Assembly (NCBI GenBank): GCA_019118275.1
Contig: DWZH01000055.1
Location: forward strand, 1 to 53,951
DNA: 53,951 nt
Origin: Candidatus Brachybacterium merdavium
GTDB lineage: Bacteria > Actinomycetota > Actinomycetes > Actinomycetales > Dermabacteraceae
Reading direction: 5' to 3'
In this document: positions 8,460-17,282 of the stretch, one piece after another
How the letters are laid out: each line of letters starts with the position of its first letter
Numbering within the stretch: position 1 is the first letter of the stretch
Notes under the pieces: generated by a model
The model's database searches: none
The model's input: the letters and a program-made list of their open reading frames with translations, nothing else
What the model was told of the DNA's origin: nothing
Program-made: the position numbers and the translations under genes

Positions 8460-9490
8460 GAGCGGTCCGCTACGACGCCCATCACCAGCCTCCCCGCCTG
8501 GTCGAGGCCCCCGATCCCGACTGCCCGCCGCGGGGCGCCGTGATCGCCGTGCGGGCCACCGGGGTGTGCCGCAGCGACTGGCACGCCTGGAGGGGGCACG
8601 ACGACTCGGTCTCCCTGCCGCACATCCCCGGCCACGAGTTCGCGGGCGTCATCGAGAAGGTGGGGTCCGAGGTCACGCGCTTCCGAACGGGAGACCGGGT
8701 GACCGCGCCCTTCATCCTGGCCTGCGGGAGCTGCGAGCAGTGTCGGGCCGGGGCCACCCAGGTGTGCCCGCGCCAGCAGCAGCCCGGCTTCGACCTGCCG
8801 GGCACCTGGGCCGAGCAGGTCGCCATCTCCGAGGCGGACCTGAACCTGGTCGCCCTCCCCGAGGAGATCGACATGACGCTCGCCGCGGGGCTGGGCTGCC
8901 GCGTCGGCACCGCCCACCACGCGCTCCGCACCCAGGCCCGCGTCGCCGCGGGGGAGCAGGTGGTCGTCCACGGCTGCGGCGGGCTCGGCCTGGCCTGCGT
9001 GATGGTCGCGCTCGCCGCCGGCGCCGACGTCGTCGCCGTCGACATCTCCGACCGCGCCCTCGCGGCCGCCGCCGCGCTCGGAGCCACCCCGGTCCCCGCC
9101 GGCGACGGGGTCGAGGAGCGGGTGCACGAGGCCACCGGGGGAGGGGCGCACATCTCCCTCGACGCCCTCGGCTCCGCCGTCACGGCGAGGGCGGCGATCG
9201 GTTCCCTGCGCCCGCGGGGGCGTCACGTGCAGGTCGGTCTGCTGCTGGGCGAGGACGCCGATCCGCCCCTGCCGATCGGGCGGGTGATCGCCCAGGAGCT
9301 GCAGATCCTGGGCAGCCACGGCTTGGCGGTGGCCGAGTACCGCCAGCTGCTGGCCGACGTCGCCGGCGGTGGGCTGGACCTCGCCGCCACGGTCGGCCGC
9401 ATGATCGCCTTCGAGGACCTGCCCACCGCGATGAGCGAGATGGACCAGGGGCCGGCCACAGCCGGGATCACGGTCGCCACGCTCGGGTGA
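8456..9490 (+). CDS. Zinc-dependent alcohol dehydrogenase
   Basis: 344 residues of the medium-chain dehydrogenase family. Catalytic zinc ligands are the Cys in TGVCRSDWHAW and the His-Glu in GHEFAG. The structural zinc site is the four-Cys set CGSCEQCRAGATQVC. The Rossmann nucleotide loop is HGCGGLGLACV, followed by an Asp (VVAVDIS) that favours NAD over NADP. It would oxidise an alcohol or reduce an aldehyde in the cytoplasm; the substrate is unknown. The start overlaps the acetyltransferase stop (ATGA) with GGAGGC just upstream. Confidence 0.93.
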   Translation: MRAVRYDAHHQPPRLVEAPDPDCPPRGAVIAVRATGVCRSDWHAWRGHDDSVSLPHIPGHEFAGVIEKVGSEVTRFRTGDRVTAPFILACGSCEQCRAGATQVCPRQQQPGFDLPGTWAEQVAISEADLNLVALPEEIDMTLAAGLGCRVGTAHHALRTQARVAAGEQVVVHGCGGLGLACVMVALAAGADVVAVDISDRALAAAAALGATPVPAGDGVEERVHEATGGGAHISLDALGSAVTARAAIGSLRPRGRHVQVGLLLGEDADPPLPIGRVIAQELQILGSHGLAVAEYRQLLADVAGGGLDLAATVGRMIAFEDLPTAMSEMDQGPATAGITVATLG

Positions 9491-9548
9491 GCGCCGGCAC
9501 CGGGCAGCTTGGCGGGCCGTGTCGGCCGGCTGTGGAACGATTGCCCGC

Positions 9549-10490
9549 ATGAGCATCACTGCAGCCGCCGACGGCTCCGCCCTCGGCAACCCCGGTCCTG
9601 CGGGCTGGGCCTGGTACATCGACGAGAACACCTGGCGCGCGGGCGGCTGGCCGCACGGCACCAACAACATGGGCGAGCTGAAAGCGGTGCTGGACCTGCT
9701 CGAGGCCACCGCCGTCGACGCCGACCAGCACCTGCTGGTCCTGTGCGACAGCCAATACGTCATCAACTCCATCACCAAGTGGATGCCGGGCTGGAAGCGC
9801 AAGGGCTGGCGCAAGAAGGACGGCAAACCGGTCCTGAACGTCGAGCTGCTGCAGGCCATCGACCGTGCGCTCGCCGGGCGCAGCGTGGAGTTCGAATGGG
9901 TCAAGGGCCACTCCGGGCACGCGATGAACGATGCCGCCGACCGCCGCGCCAACGCCGCCGCGACAGCCTTCTCCAAGCAGCAGGACCCTCAGGTCGGGCC
10001 GGGGTACCGCAGCAGCTCGACACCTTCGGCAGCGCCCGCTGCACCGGCTCCGACCCCCGCACCTGCACCTGCATCCGCCGCGCCGGCCGACGATCTGTTC
10101 AGCCTGTTCGACGACGCCACCGCCGAGCCGGCCGAGCCCGCGGACACCCCCGACTTCGAGCAGATCACGGCCCGTGAGCAGGCGCTGCTGACCGAGGCGC
10201 TGCGCAGCGATCCCCCCAGTGCCGCCGAACTGCTGCACCCCTCCTGCGCCGAGGTCGGCGCGAGCGGACGGCGGCTGGACCGGGAGGAGATCCTGGCGCA
10301 CTTGGCCCCGCTGGACCGCGTCGAGGCCGCCGAGTTCGTCGCCGATGAGATCGCCCCCGGCGTGGTGCTGCTGCGCTACGTGACCACCAGCCCCGCCCGC
10401 ACCGTCGAGCGCACCTCGGTCTGGGTCCAGGAGGGCGGGCGCTGGCTGCTGCGCCACCACCAGGGCACCCCGGTCGGGCACGACCACTGA
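9549..10490 (+). CDS. Ribonuclease HI fused to an NTF2-like (DUF4440/SnoaL-type) domain
   Basis: 313 residues. Residues 1-145 are RNase HI with the acidic set: Asp in AAADGSALGNPGPAG, Glu in NNMGELKAV, Asp in LCDSQYVINS, and the last Asp in NDAADRRAN after KGHSGH. It cuts RNA in RNA-DNA hybrids. A Pro/Ala-rich linker (about 155-190) leads to a C-terminal NTF2-like fold (REQALLTEALRSDPP, then TSVWVQEGGRWLLRHHQGTP) of the kind found in DUF4440 proteins. ATG 9549 is chosen because homology begins there. AACGAT lies 7 nt before it, consistent with leaderless translation. The tail's role is unknown. Confidence 0.9.
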   Translation: MSITAAADGSALGNPGPAGWAWYIDENTWRAGGWPHGTNNMGELKAVLDLLEATAVDADQHLLVLCDSQYVINSITKWMPGWKRKGWRKKDGKPVLNVELLQAIDRALAGRSVEFEWVKGHSGHAMNDAADRRANAAATAFSKQQDPQVGPGYRSSSTPSAAPAAPAPTPAPAPASAAPADDLFSLFDDATAEPAEPADTPDFEQITAREQALLTEALRSDPPSAAELLHPSCAEVGASGRRLDREEILAHLAPLDRVEAAEFVADEIAPGVVLLRYVTTSPARTVERTSVWVQEGGRWLLRHHQGTPVGHDH

Positions 10491-10597
10491 CAGCGAGGAG
10501 CAGGCCCGCCCGTGGCCTGCGCGTCGGCGCCACCACCGCCGCGGCCTCGACGACATCGACGACCAGGAGCCGGACCAACCTGTGGGACCATGACCCC

Positions 10598-10645
10598 ATG
10601 ACTGCCCTGCCCGCTGCCCCGCGCGCGCGACGCGGCCGCGGGTGA
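10598..10645 (+). CDS. Possible 15-codon leader peptide upstream of DUF418 gene
   Basis: ATG 10598 opens a 15-codon frame (MTALPAAPRARRGRG) that stops at 10643-10645. The stop overlaps the ATG of the DUF418 gene as TGATG. GACCAT lies 6 nt before the ATG, matching the leaderless layout of other genes here. If translated, it would couple initiation of the membrane protein to its own translation. Alternatively it is untranslated leader or a remnant of a longer N-terminus. The basis is spacing only. Confidence 0.3.
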   Translation: MTALPAAPRARRGRG

Positions 10646-11856
10646 TGACCTCCGTCCCGCTGTCCCGCCGCGCCGGCGGGCTGGATCTGGCCCGCGGTCT
10701 GGCGCTGCTGGGCATCGCGCTGGCCAACACCGTGGGCTGGCTGTACGGCCAGCAACGGACCGCACTGGTCAAACAAGCCGACACCACGGCGCTGGACCGC
10801 ACGATCGACGTGCTGCTGGCCCTGCTGGTCGACAACCGCGGCTTCCCCCTGTTCGCCCTGCTGTTCGGATACGGCATCGGCATCCTGTACCGCGCCTCCC
10901 AGCGCCGCGGCGAGAGCTCCCGCCGATTCCTGGCCCGCCAGGCCCGCCGCCACCTGGTGCTGCTGGTGTTCGGCCTGCTCCACGGCATCCTCCTGTTCAC
11001 CGGAGACATCCTGGCCGCCTACGCCATCATCGGGATGCTGTGCGCGTGGCTGGCCACCCGCGGCAGGTCGCCGCTGATGATCGTGGCCGGCATCGCCCTG
11101 CCCGCCCTGGGGCTGTGGGGATGGGCCGACGGCGTCATCGGACTGGGCGGCAGCGACGGCCACGCCTCCGCCCAGGCGACCAGCTACGCCTCCTCGCTGC
11201 GGATCCGCACCGGCGAGGTGCTGGAGTCCGTGGCGCTGACACCGATCATGGACATCGGGTTGCTCTCGCCCATGGCTCTGGGCGCACTGGCCGCCCGCTA
11301 CCGCCTCCTCGAGGACGTGGGCCTGCATGCCGACCTGCTGCGTCCGCTGGCCCGCTGGGGACTGGGCATCGGTCTGATCGGGGCGATCCCCCTGACCGTG
11401 GTGCTGATCGCCGACCCCCACCACATGATCCTCACCTCGCAGACGGTGCTGGGGATCCTCGGGGTGATCCACCAGCTGACCGGTGTGCCGGGCGCGGTCG
11501 GTGCCGCCGCACTCGCAGCTCTGATCGCCCACCGGTTCCGCGGTCCGCTGCTGCGCGCGATCGAGGCGCTGGGGGCGATGGCCCTGACCGCCTACATCGC
11601 CCAGTCCCTGGTGTTCGTGGCCCTCATGCCGGCATTCACCCTCGGTCTCGGTGCCCGGCTGGGCACTGCCGGAGCGTCCGCGATCGCGCTCGGAGGCTGG
11701 CTGCTGATGCTCCCGCTCGCCGCGGCCCTGCGCGCCCGCGACCGCCGCGGCCCCCTCGAACGGCTGCTGCGATACCTGGCCGGATCCGGTCGAGCACCCG
11801 ACCGCGGTGCCCGGGGTGCCCGGCGCTCGCCCGGCAGACTCCGGAGTCCGCAATGA
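10645..11856 (+). CDS. DUF418 family multi-pass membrane protein (YeiB-like)
   Basis: 403 residues, about ten hydrophobic segments. The N-terminus shows the heparan-acetyltransferase-like pattern (GLDLARGLALLGIALANT), followed by FALLFGYGIGILY and HLVLLVFGLLHGILLF. The C-terminal DUF418 domain contains IEALGAMALTAYIAQSLVF. It lies in the cytoplasmic membrane. Family function is not established, though related proteins are linked to acyl transfer across membranes. ATG 10645 has no clear ribosome site and overlaps the stop of a possible 15-codon leader. GTG 10642 is an alternative start. It overlaps the next gene by ATGA. Confidence 0.85.
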   Translation: MTSVPLSRRAGGLDLARGLALLGIALANTVGWLYGQQRTALVKQADTTALDRTIDVLLALLVDNRGFPLFALLFGYGIGILYRASQRRGESSRRFLARQARRHLVLLVFGLLHGILLFTGDILAAYAIIGMLCAWLATRGRSPLMIVAGIALPALGLWGWADGVIGLGGSDGHASAQATSYASSLRIRTGEVLESVALTPIMDIGLLSPMALGALAARYRLLEDVGLHADLLRPLARWGLGIGLIGAIPLTVVLIADPHHMILTSQTVLGILGVIHQLTGVPGAVGAAALAALIAHRFRGPLLRAIEALGAMALTAYIAQSLVFVALMPAFTLGLGARLGTAGASAIALGGWLLMLPLAAALRARDRRGPLERLLRYLAGSGRAPDRGARGARRSPGRLRSPQ

Positions 11857-12413
11857 CCGTCTACGCCGACACACCCCGCTGGCCGCGCCACGGAATGCTG
11901 TGGGGCCACCTGATCTCCGATACCTCCCTGGAGGAGCTGCACGATGCCGCCGCCAGCGCCGGCCTGCCGCCGCGCTCCTTCGATCTTGACCACTACGACT
12001 GGCCCGAGCAGGCACGCGGGCAGCTCGAGGCGGCCGGCGTGCAGATGGTCGACAACCGCCGACTGACCCGGATCCTGATCGGCTCCGGGCTGCGCATCCC
12101 CCTGGTCGACCGGCCCGCCGCACGGGCCCGACGCAGCGGCGAGCACGCGGCCGCCCTGGGACTGGCACCGGTGCCACGGGATCTGATCGTGGGGCTGCAC
12201 GGCCACGTGGACCCCCTGCCCGCGGAGCCAGGAGCCTTCCGCCTCACCCGCGATGCCCCGGGCGCGCCGCCCCGGATCGAGGCGCACGACCCCGCGGGTC
12301 GCCGCGCCGCGCAGGAGATGCTGGACCGGCTCGATCACCTCGCCCGGGCGAACGGGGGCGATCGCTTCATCGGGCAGGTGATGGACGCCCCGCCCAGCAG
12401 CCCCGGAGCCTGA
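11853..12413 (+). CDS. DUF4031 domain-containing protein
   Basis: 186 residues. The first 90 match the DUF4031 pattern (MTVYADTPRWPRHGMLWGHL, SDTSLEELHDAAASAGLPPR, FDLDHYDWPEQ). The remainder is less conserved. It is soluble, with no signal peptide. Function is unknown; the domain is common in actinobacteria. It is translationally coupled to the DUF418 membrane protein by an ATGA overlap, so the two probably work together or are at least made together. Its end faces the histidine kinase gene, 45 bases away. Confidence 0.85.
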   Translation: MTVYADTPRWPRHGMLWGHLISDTSLEELHDAAASAGLPPRSFDLDHYDWPEQARGQLEAAGVQMVDNRRLTRILIGSGLRIPLVDRPAARARRSGEHAAALGLAPVPRDLIVGLHGHVDPLPAEPGAFRLTRDAPGAPPRIEAHDPAGRRAAQEMLDRLDHLARANGGDRFIGQVMDAPPSSPGA

Positions 12414-12458
12414 GCGGGCCGCAGGGGTGGCGTCGGTCCCGCCGGCCCGGGGCGGAGC

Positions 12459-14114
12459 TCAGCGCTGCGGCTCCTCGTCCTCCGGCGCCGGCGATCCCGG
12501 GCCGCCTGCGCTCTCGGTGCTCTCGGTGCTCTCGGCGCCGGGCTCCGTCTCGTCGGCCGGGGTGTGGGGGGAGGTCAGTGCCCGGAACTGGTCGGGATGG
12601 CTGAGATGCTCGGAATCGACCTCCGCGGCCGGCAGCTCGACCCAGAAGGTGGAGCCGCCGCCCGGGGTCTCCCGCGCCCCGATCGAACCCTGATTCTGCT
12701 CGACCAGGGTCGCGGCGATCGACAGGCCCAGGCCCGCGCCGCCGCGCTGACCGGCCGCGCGCGAGCGGGACTCATCGGTGCGGTAGAAGCGCTCGAAGAC
12801 CTTCTCACGCTGCTCTTCGTCCAGGCCCGGCCCGTGATCGCGCACCTCGACCAGCAGGGTGCCGTGCTCGGTGGCGCCCACCGCGATGTCCACCGGGGAG
12901 CCCGCGGGGGTATGGCGGTTGGCGTTGCCCACCAGGTTCGAGAACACCTGCCGCAGGGACGCCTCGTCACCCATCACCCCGAGCGGCAGATGCGGGTGGA
13001 CGGCCAAGGGTGTGCCGCTGAGGGAGACCACCATCACGCGGCGGCTGGGGTCCAGGGCGCGCAGATCCTGGGCGGCGTCGAAGAGTGCATCGGACAGGTC
13101 CACGGGCACCAGGTCCAGGGACGGGTTCTCGTCCAGGCGGGCCAGGCGCAGCAGGTTCTCCACCAGCGATCCCATCCGGCGGGCCTCGTCCTCGATGCGC
13201 CGCATGGCCTGGGCGACGTCCTCGTCCGTGCCCAGCGCCCCCATCCGGTACAGCTCGCCGAACCCGCGGATCGCGGCCAAGGGGGTGCGCAGCTCATGGG
13301 AGGCATCCCCGACGAAGCGGCGCATCTTCGCCTCCGAGCTGGTGGCGCGCTCCTCCGAGAGGGACTGGGCGGCGAAGGACTGCTCGATCCGCACCAGCAT
13401 CTCGTTCAGCGACAGCGCCAGGGCGTGGACCTCCATGCTGGTCTCGGTGACCGGCACCCGTCGTGACAGGTCGCCGGCGGCGATCTGGGAGGCGGTGGCC
13501 TCCACGTCGTGCAACGGCTCGAGCGCACGGTGGGTCACGTACCCGCCCAGGCCCATCCCCAGCAGCACCACCAGGGTGCCCACCAGCACGATGATCAGGG
13601 CCATCTCGTGCATGGTGCGGTCCACGCCGGTCAGCGGCAGCGCCACGTACACGCTGCCCCGGTCCGGTCCGGTGTTGACCATCGCGACCACACGCCAGCG
13701 GTTCTCGGCGGAGTCCAGGATGGTGAACGGCTTGCCGCCGCGGGCGATGATCTCGTCGTCGGACAGCTGCGGGAAGTCGACGTGGACCTCCTGCTGGTCG
13801 CTGTAGTCACGCACCATCTTGCCGATCGACTCGCCCCGGTGGTCGCGCACTTCCACGGCGAACTCGACCGGGGTGTGCCCCAGGTTCTGCACCGCGTCAT
13901 CGTCCCCGGCCAGCTCGTACTGGGCCAGCGTCAGCATCTCGCTGGTGCTGGACTTGAGGTTGTCGTCGACCGACTGGATCAGGGTGCGGTTGAGCAGGAA
14001 CAGCGACAGGCACCCGGTGACCACCGTGCCGACGACCAGCAGCAGGGAGATCAGGGCGACGATCCGCGTCCACAGGGAGACGGGCCGTTGGGTACGCAGG
14101 GCGGGCAGCGCCAA
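12459..14114 (-). CDS. Two-component sensor histidine kinase
   Basis: 551 residues. TM1 lies near 16-40 and TM2 near 175-198, flanking an extracytoplasmic sensor region of about 130 residues. Then come HAMP (THRALEPLHDVEATASQIAAG), the HisKA box DASHELRTPL (His near 273), an N box (NLVGNANRHTPAG), a G1 box (RDHGPGLDEEQREKVFERF) and a G2 box (GAGLGLSIAATLVEQ). The tail after about 500 is acidic and Ser/Thr/Pro-rich (EPGAESTESTESAGGPGS). It follows the response regulator gene by 3 bases. The stimulus is unknown. The architecture resembles actinobacterial TrcS/PhoR-type kinases. Confidence 0.93.
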   Translation of the reverse strand: MALPALRTQRPVSLWTRIVALISLLLVVGTVVTGCLSLFLLNRTLIQSVDDNLKSSTSEMLTLAQYELAGDDDAVQNLGHTPVEFAVEVRDHRGESIGKMVRDYSDQQEVHVDFPQLSDDEIIARGGKPFTILDSAENRWRVVAMVNTGPDRGSVYVALPLTGVDRTMHEMALIIVLVGTLVVLLGMGLGGYVTHRALEPLHDVEATASQIAAGDLSRRVPVTETSMEVHALALSLNEMLVRIEQSFAAQSLSEERATSSEAKMRRFVGDASHELRTPLAAIRGFGELYRMGALGTDEDVAQAMRRIEDEARRMGSLVENLLRLARLDENPSLDLVPVDLSDALFDAAQDLRALDPSRRVMVVSLSGTPLAVHPHLPLGVMGDEASLRQVFSNLVGNANRHTPAGSPVDIAVGATEHGTLLVEVRDHGPGLDEEQREKVFERFYRTDESRSRAAGQRGGAGLGLSIAATLVEQNQGSIGARETPGGGSTFWVELPAAEVDSEHLSHPDQFRALTSPHTPADETEPGAESTESTESAGGPGSPAPEDEEPQR

Positions 14115-14117
14115 AGG

Positions 14118-14831
14118 TCAGGAACCTTCGGCGGCGCGCAGCACGTACCCGATGCCTCGCTTGGTGTGGATCATGGGGTCGCCGACCACGTCGATCTTGC
14201 GGCGCAGATAGGAGATGTAGGACTCGACGATGCCGACCTCGCCGGACCAGTCGTAGTCCCACACATGATCCAGGATCTGCGTCTTGGACACCACCCGGCC
14301 CGCGTTCAGCATCAGGTAGCGCAGCAGCTTGAACTCGGTGGGGGACAGCTCGATCGAGACGTCGCCGCGGTAGACCTCGTGGGAGTCCTCGTCCAGCCGC
14401 AGGTCGCCGACCACCAGGGAGCTGTCCACGGCGGTCTCGCTGCCCCCGTGGGTGCGGCGCAGCACGGCCCGGATGCGGGCGACGACCTCTTCCAGGCTGA
14501 AGGGCTTGGTGACGTAGTCGTCCCCGCCGACGGTCAGGCCCGCGACCTTGTCCTGGGTCTCGTCCCGGGCGGTGAGGAAGAGGATCGGGTACTGCTCGCC
14601 CCGGTCCCGCAGCCGGCGGGTGACGGTGAAGCCGTCCATATCGGGCAGCATCACGTCCAGCACCACCAGGTCGGGCTGGTTCTCGGTGGCCTCGCGGATG
14701 GCCTCGTTGCCGGTGGAGGCGGTGAAGACCTCGAAGCCGGCGAAGCGCAGGGATGTGGCGAGCAGATCGCGGATGTTGGGCTCGTCATCCACGACGAGCA
14801 GTCGTGCCTCGTAATCCTGTTCAGGGTTCAT
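14118..14831 (-). CDS. OmpR/PhoP-family response regulator
   Basis: 237 residues. The receiver domain has the acidic pair in LLVVDDEPN, phosphoacceptor Asp59 (LVVLDVMLPDMDG) and Lys109 (DDYVTKPFSLEEVV). A winged-helix OmpR effector follows (ELSPTEFKLLRYLMLNAGRV; IVESYISYLRRKID). It is close in style to actinobacterial PhoP/TrcR. The cognate kinase starts 3 bases downstream. A strong ribosome site (GGGAGGACGGTGGAGCC) precedes ATG 14831. A LapA-like membrane protein gene is 60 bases upstream on the same strand, so all three may share a message. Confidence 0.95.
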   Translation of the reverse strand: MNPEQDYEARLLVVDDEPNIRDLLATSLRFAGFEVFTASTGNEAIREATENQPDLVVLDVMLPDMDGFTVTRRLRDRGEQYPILFLTARDETQDKVAGLTVGGDDYVTKPFSLEEVVARIRAVLRRTHGGSETAVDSSLVVGDLRLDEDSHEVYRGDVSIELSPTEFKLLRYLMLNAGRVVSKTQILDHVWDYDWSGEVGIVESYISYLRRKIDVVGDPMIHTKRGIGYVLRAAEGS

Positions 14832-14891
14832 GGCTCCACCGTCCTCCCGTCAGGTGGGAATCTCCTGGATGTTCGCTGAGGGCGTGGCGGG

Positions 14892-15371
14892 TCATCCGGT
14901 GGCGCGGTGGATCTTCTCCTGCTGCTTGCGCATCCGGCGGATGGTCCAGCTCATCTGGACCATCCGGACCGACCCGACCAGCGCCATGACCAGGGCGCCG
15001 GCGATCGCCGCCAGCAGCATCGCCACTCCCAGCGGCAGCTGGAACTGTGCGGTGAAGTACTCGAAGCGGGTCGGGACGTTGTTCTGGATGATGAAGATCA
15101 GCAGCAGGATCAGCACGATCGCGCCCAGGATCAGCGAGATCCACAGCCCGGCGGTCCGGCCGCCGCTGCGGGGTTCGGCCTCGGGCCCGGCCTCGCGGCC
15201 ACCGGGACGGTCACGGCCCGGCTCGGCGGGAGGAACGGTGGTCCGACGACCGCTCGAGGGGGTTCCCTCGCCCTGCTCGGTGGGGGAGGGGGTGGTCGGT
15301 GCGTCGGTGGCGGGGGAGTCCTGAGGGGCCCGGGTGACAGGTCGCTGCGGGTCCTCGGGTCCAGTGCTCAT
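14892..15371 (-). CDS. LapA-domain (DUF1049) membrane protein
   Basis: 159 residues. A long disordered N-terminus rich in Pro, Thr, Glu and Arg (residues 1-75) precedes two TM helices (LWISLILGAIVLILLLIFII and GVAMLLAAIAGALVMALVGS). Between them is QNNVPTRFEYFTAQFQLPLG, typical of LapA/DUF1049. A basic tail (IRRMRKQQEKIHRATG) suits the cytoplasmic side. In E. coli the LapA domain protein acts in lipopolysaccharide assembly, which does not apply to actinobacteria, so the role here is open. ATG 15371 has GAGGAG upstream. A TAGAGT promoter element is at 15438-15443. Confidence 0.85.
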   Translation of the reverse strand: MSTGPEDPQRPVTRAPQDSPATDAPTTPSPTEQGEGTPSSGRRTTVPPAEPGRDRPGGREAGPEAEPRSGGRTAGLWISLILGAIVLILLLIFIIQNNVPTRFEYFTAQFQLPLGVAMLLAAIAGALVMALVGSVRMVQMSWTIRRMRKQQEKIHRATG

Positions 15372-15437
15372 GCTCGCTCCTCGATGCTGCGGGGACCACC
15401 CTCGACGCGGCCGCGCCGACGGTGTGGTGGTGCGCTC

Positions 15438-15443
15438 ACTCTA
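15438..15443 (-). promoter_or_regulatory. Candidate -10 (TAGAGT) for the LapA-like gene
   Basis: On the minus strand TAGAGT lies about 67 bases before the ATG at 15371, in the gap between the XPB helicase gene and the LapA-like gene. It would give a roughly 60-nt leader. No good -35 was seen. Confidence 0.35.
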
Positions 15444-15502
15444 GTCATCCTGGGAAGCGGCTGGAAGGCGCGGGCCGCACGGTCGGGTGGGGGAGGCGCC
15501 GC

Positions 15503-17158
15503 TCAGCCGGCGTCGAGCACCGATTCCAGCTCCTCGGCGTCCACGATCGTGTACGCGTAGCCCTGCTCGGCGAGGAAGCGCTGGCGGTGGGCCGCATAGT
15601 CCTGGTCCTGGGTGTCGCGCATGACCACGGTGTAGAAGCGGGCGCTGCGACCGTCGGCCTTGGGCCGCAGCAGCCGACCCAGCCGCTGCGCCTCCTCCTG
15701 GCGCGAACCGAAAGTGCCGCTGACCTGCACCGCGACGGAGGCTTCCGGGAGGTCGATCGAGAAGTTCGCGACCTTGGAGACCACCAGGCGGGAGATCTCC
15801 CCGGCCCGGAACGCATCGAACAGCTCCTGCCGGCGCTTCACGGGGGTCTGACCGGTGATCAGATCCGATCCCAGATGCTGCGCGAGTTCCTCGAGCTGAT
15901 CGAGGTACTGGCCGATCACCAGCATCGGCTCCCCCTCGTGCGTGCGGGAGATCCTCTCGACCACCGCTGATTTCGCCGGATGGGCGGCGCCCAGCCGCGC
16001 TCGGTCCTCCGGTTCGGCCATCGCGTAGGCCATCCGGTCGTCGGCCGGCATCGCCACCCGCACCTCGGTGCAGTCGGCCGGGGCGATGTAGCCCTGGGAC
16101 TCGATGTCCTTCCATGGCGCGTCGTACCGCTTGGGCCCGATCAGGGAGAACACCTCACCCTCACGGCCGTCCTCGCGCACCAGTGTCGCGGTCAGCCCCA
16201 GGCGGCGCCGGGCCTGCAGATCGGCGGTCATCCGGAACACCGGGGCGGGCAGCAGATGCACCTCGTCGTAGACCACCAGGCCCCAGTCGCGGGCGCTCAT
16301 CAGCTCCAGGTGCGGGTGAACGCCCTTCCGCTTCATCGTCAGCACCTGGTAGGTGGCGATGGTCACCGGGCGGATCTCCTTGGTCGCTCCCGAGTACTCC
16401 CCGATCTCCTCTTCGGTCAGGGTGGTGCGGGCCAGCAGCTCCGCCTTCCACTGCCGCGCGGAGACGGTGTTGGTGACCAGGATCAGGGTGGTGCGCTGCA
16501 TGGCGGCCATCGCCCCGGCACCCACCAGGGTCTTGCCGGCGCCGCAGGGCAGCACCACCACGCCGCTGCCACCGTGACGGAAGCCGTCGATCGCCTCGGT
16601 CTGATACGGCCGCAGCTGCCACTCGTCCTCGAGCAGGCTGATGGGATGGGCCTCGCCGTCGACATAGCCGGCCAGGTCCTCGGCCGGCCAGCCGACCTTC
16701 AGCAGCGCCTGCTTCAGCGCTCCCCGCTCGGACGGGTGGACGATCACCGTGGACTCGTCGAGGCGCTCGCCGAGCATCGGCGTGATGCGCTTGGTGCGCA
16801 GCACCTCCTCCAGCACGGAGCGGTCCAGTGCGTGCAGCACCAGTCCGTGGGTGTGGTCGCTCAGCAGCTGCAGGCGACCGTAGCGGTCCATGGTGTCGGC
16901 CACGTCGATCAGCAGGGCGTGCGGCACCGTGTACCGGGAGTGGTCCACCAGCGCCGCCACCACCGACTCCGCGTCGTACCCGGCGGCGCGGGCGTTCCAC
17001 AGCCCCAGATCGGTGATCCGGTAGGTGTGCACGTGCTCCGGGGCCCGTTCGAGCTCGGCGAAGGGAGCGATCGCCGCCCGTGCGGTGGCCGCACGGGGGT
17101 GCGAGACCTCCAGCAGGAGGGACTTGTCGCTCTGGACGATCAAGGGGCCATCAGTCAT
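15503..17158 (-). CDS. XPB/Rad25-type DNA repair helicase
   Basis: 551 residues of the bacterial XPB family. An N-terminal helicase-associated region is followed by RPYQTEAIDGF, Walker A (LPCGAGKTLVG near 208), TYQVLTMKRKG, the DEVH box (VVYDEVHLLPAP near 297), LTATLVREDG, and in RecA2 VSKVANFSIDLPEASV and EAQRLGRLLRPK. It is a 3'-5' ATP-dependent DNA helicase, probably for excision repair. The helicase-associated protein at 19426-21597 is its usual genomic companion. On this strand TAGCCT lies 6 nt before ATG 17158, so translation is probably leaderless. An extra in-frame upstream extension is not needed. Confidence 0.95.
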   Translation of the reverse strand: MTDGPLIVQSDKSLLLEVSHPRAATARAAIAPFAELERAPEHVHTYRITDLGLWNARAAGYDAESVVAALVDHSRYTVPHALLIDVADTMDRYGRLQLLSDHTHGLVLHALDRSVLEEVLRTKRITPMLGERLDESTVIVHPSERGALKQALLKVGWPAEDLAGYVDGEAHPISLLEDEWQLRPYQTEAIDGFRHGGSGVVVLPCGAGKTLVGAGAMAAMQRTTLILVTNTVSARQWKAELLARTTLTEEEIGEYSGATKEIRPVTIATYQVLTMKRKGVHPHLELMSARDWGLVVYDEVHLLPAPVFRMTADLQARRRLGLTATLVREDGREGEVFSLIGPKRYDAPWKDIESQGYIAPADCTEVRVAMPADDRMAYAMAEPEDRARLGAAHPAKSAVVERISRTHEGEPMLVIGQYLDQLEELAQHLGSDLITGQTPVKRRQELFDAFRAGEISRLVVSKVANFSIDLPEASVAVQVSGTFGSRQEEAQRLGRLLRPKADGRSARFYTVVMRDTQDQDYAAHRQRFLAEQGYAYTIVDAEELESVLDAG

Positions 17159-17164
17159 CCGGCC

Positions 17165-17170
17165 AGGCTA
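17165..17170 (-). promoter_or_regulatory. -10 element (TAGCCT) for a leaderless XPB transcript
   Basis: On the minus strand the order is TAGCCT, then GGCCGG, then ATG. This is the same TANNNT-6-start layout found at 3328, 7428 and 35037. No ribosome-binding site is present. Confidence 0.55.
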
Positions 17171-17276
17171 CGCCGGGGCCCAGCTGCCATGAGGGTGAGA
17201 TTCGTCGGCCGGTGCCCGGCGACGGGCGATCGATGGCAACAGATGGGCTCTTCCTCGCCGGAGCGCGACTCATCCC

Positions 17277-17282
17277 TAGAAT
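17277..17282 (+). promoter_or_regulatory. Candidate -10 (TAGAAT) for 6-phosphogluconate dehydrogenase
   Basis: TAGAAT matches the -10 consensus at five of six positions. It lies 95 bases before the start codon, in the divergent gap between XPB and gnd. It would give a leader of about 83 nt. No convincing -35 was found. Confidence 0.4.

Noticed and set aside
12414-12458. Terminator between the DUF4031 and histidine kinase genes
   Set aside because: The 45-base convergent gap is GC-rich, but I found no clean stem followed by T residues on either strand.
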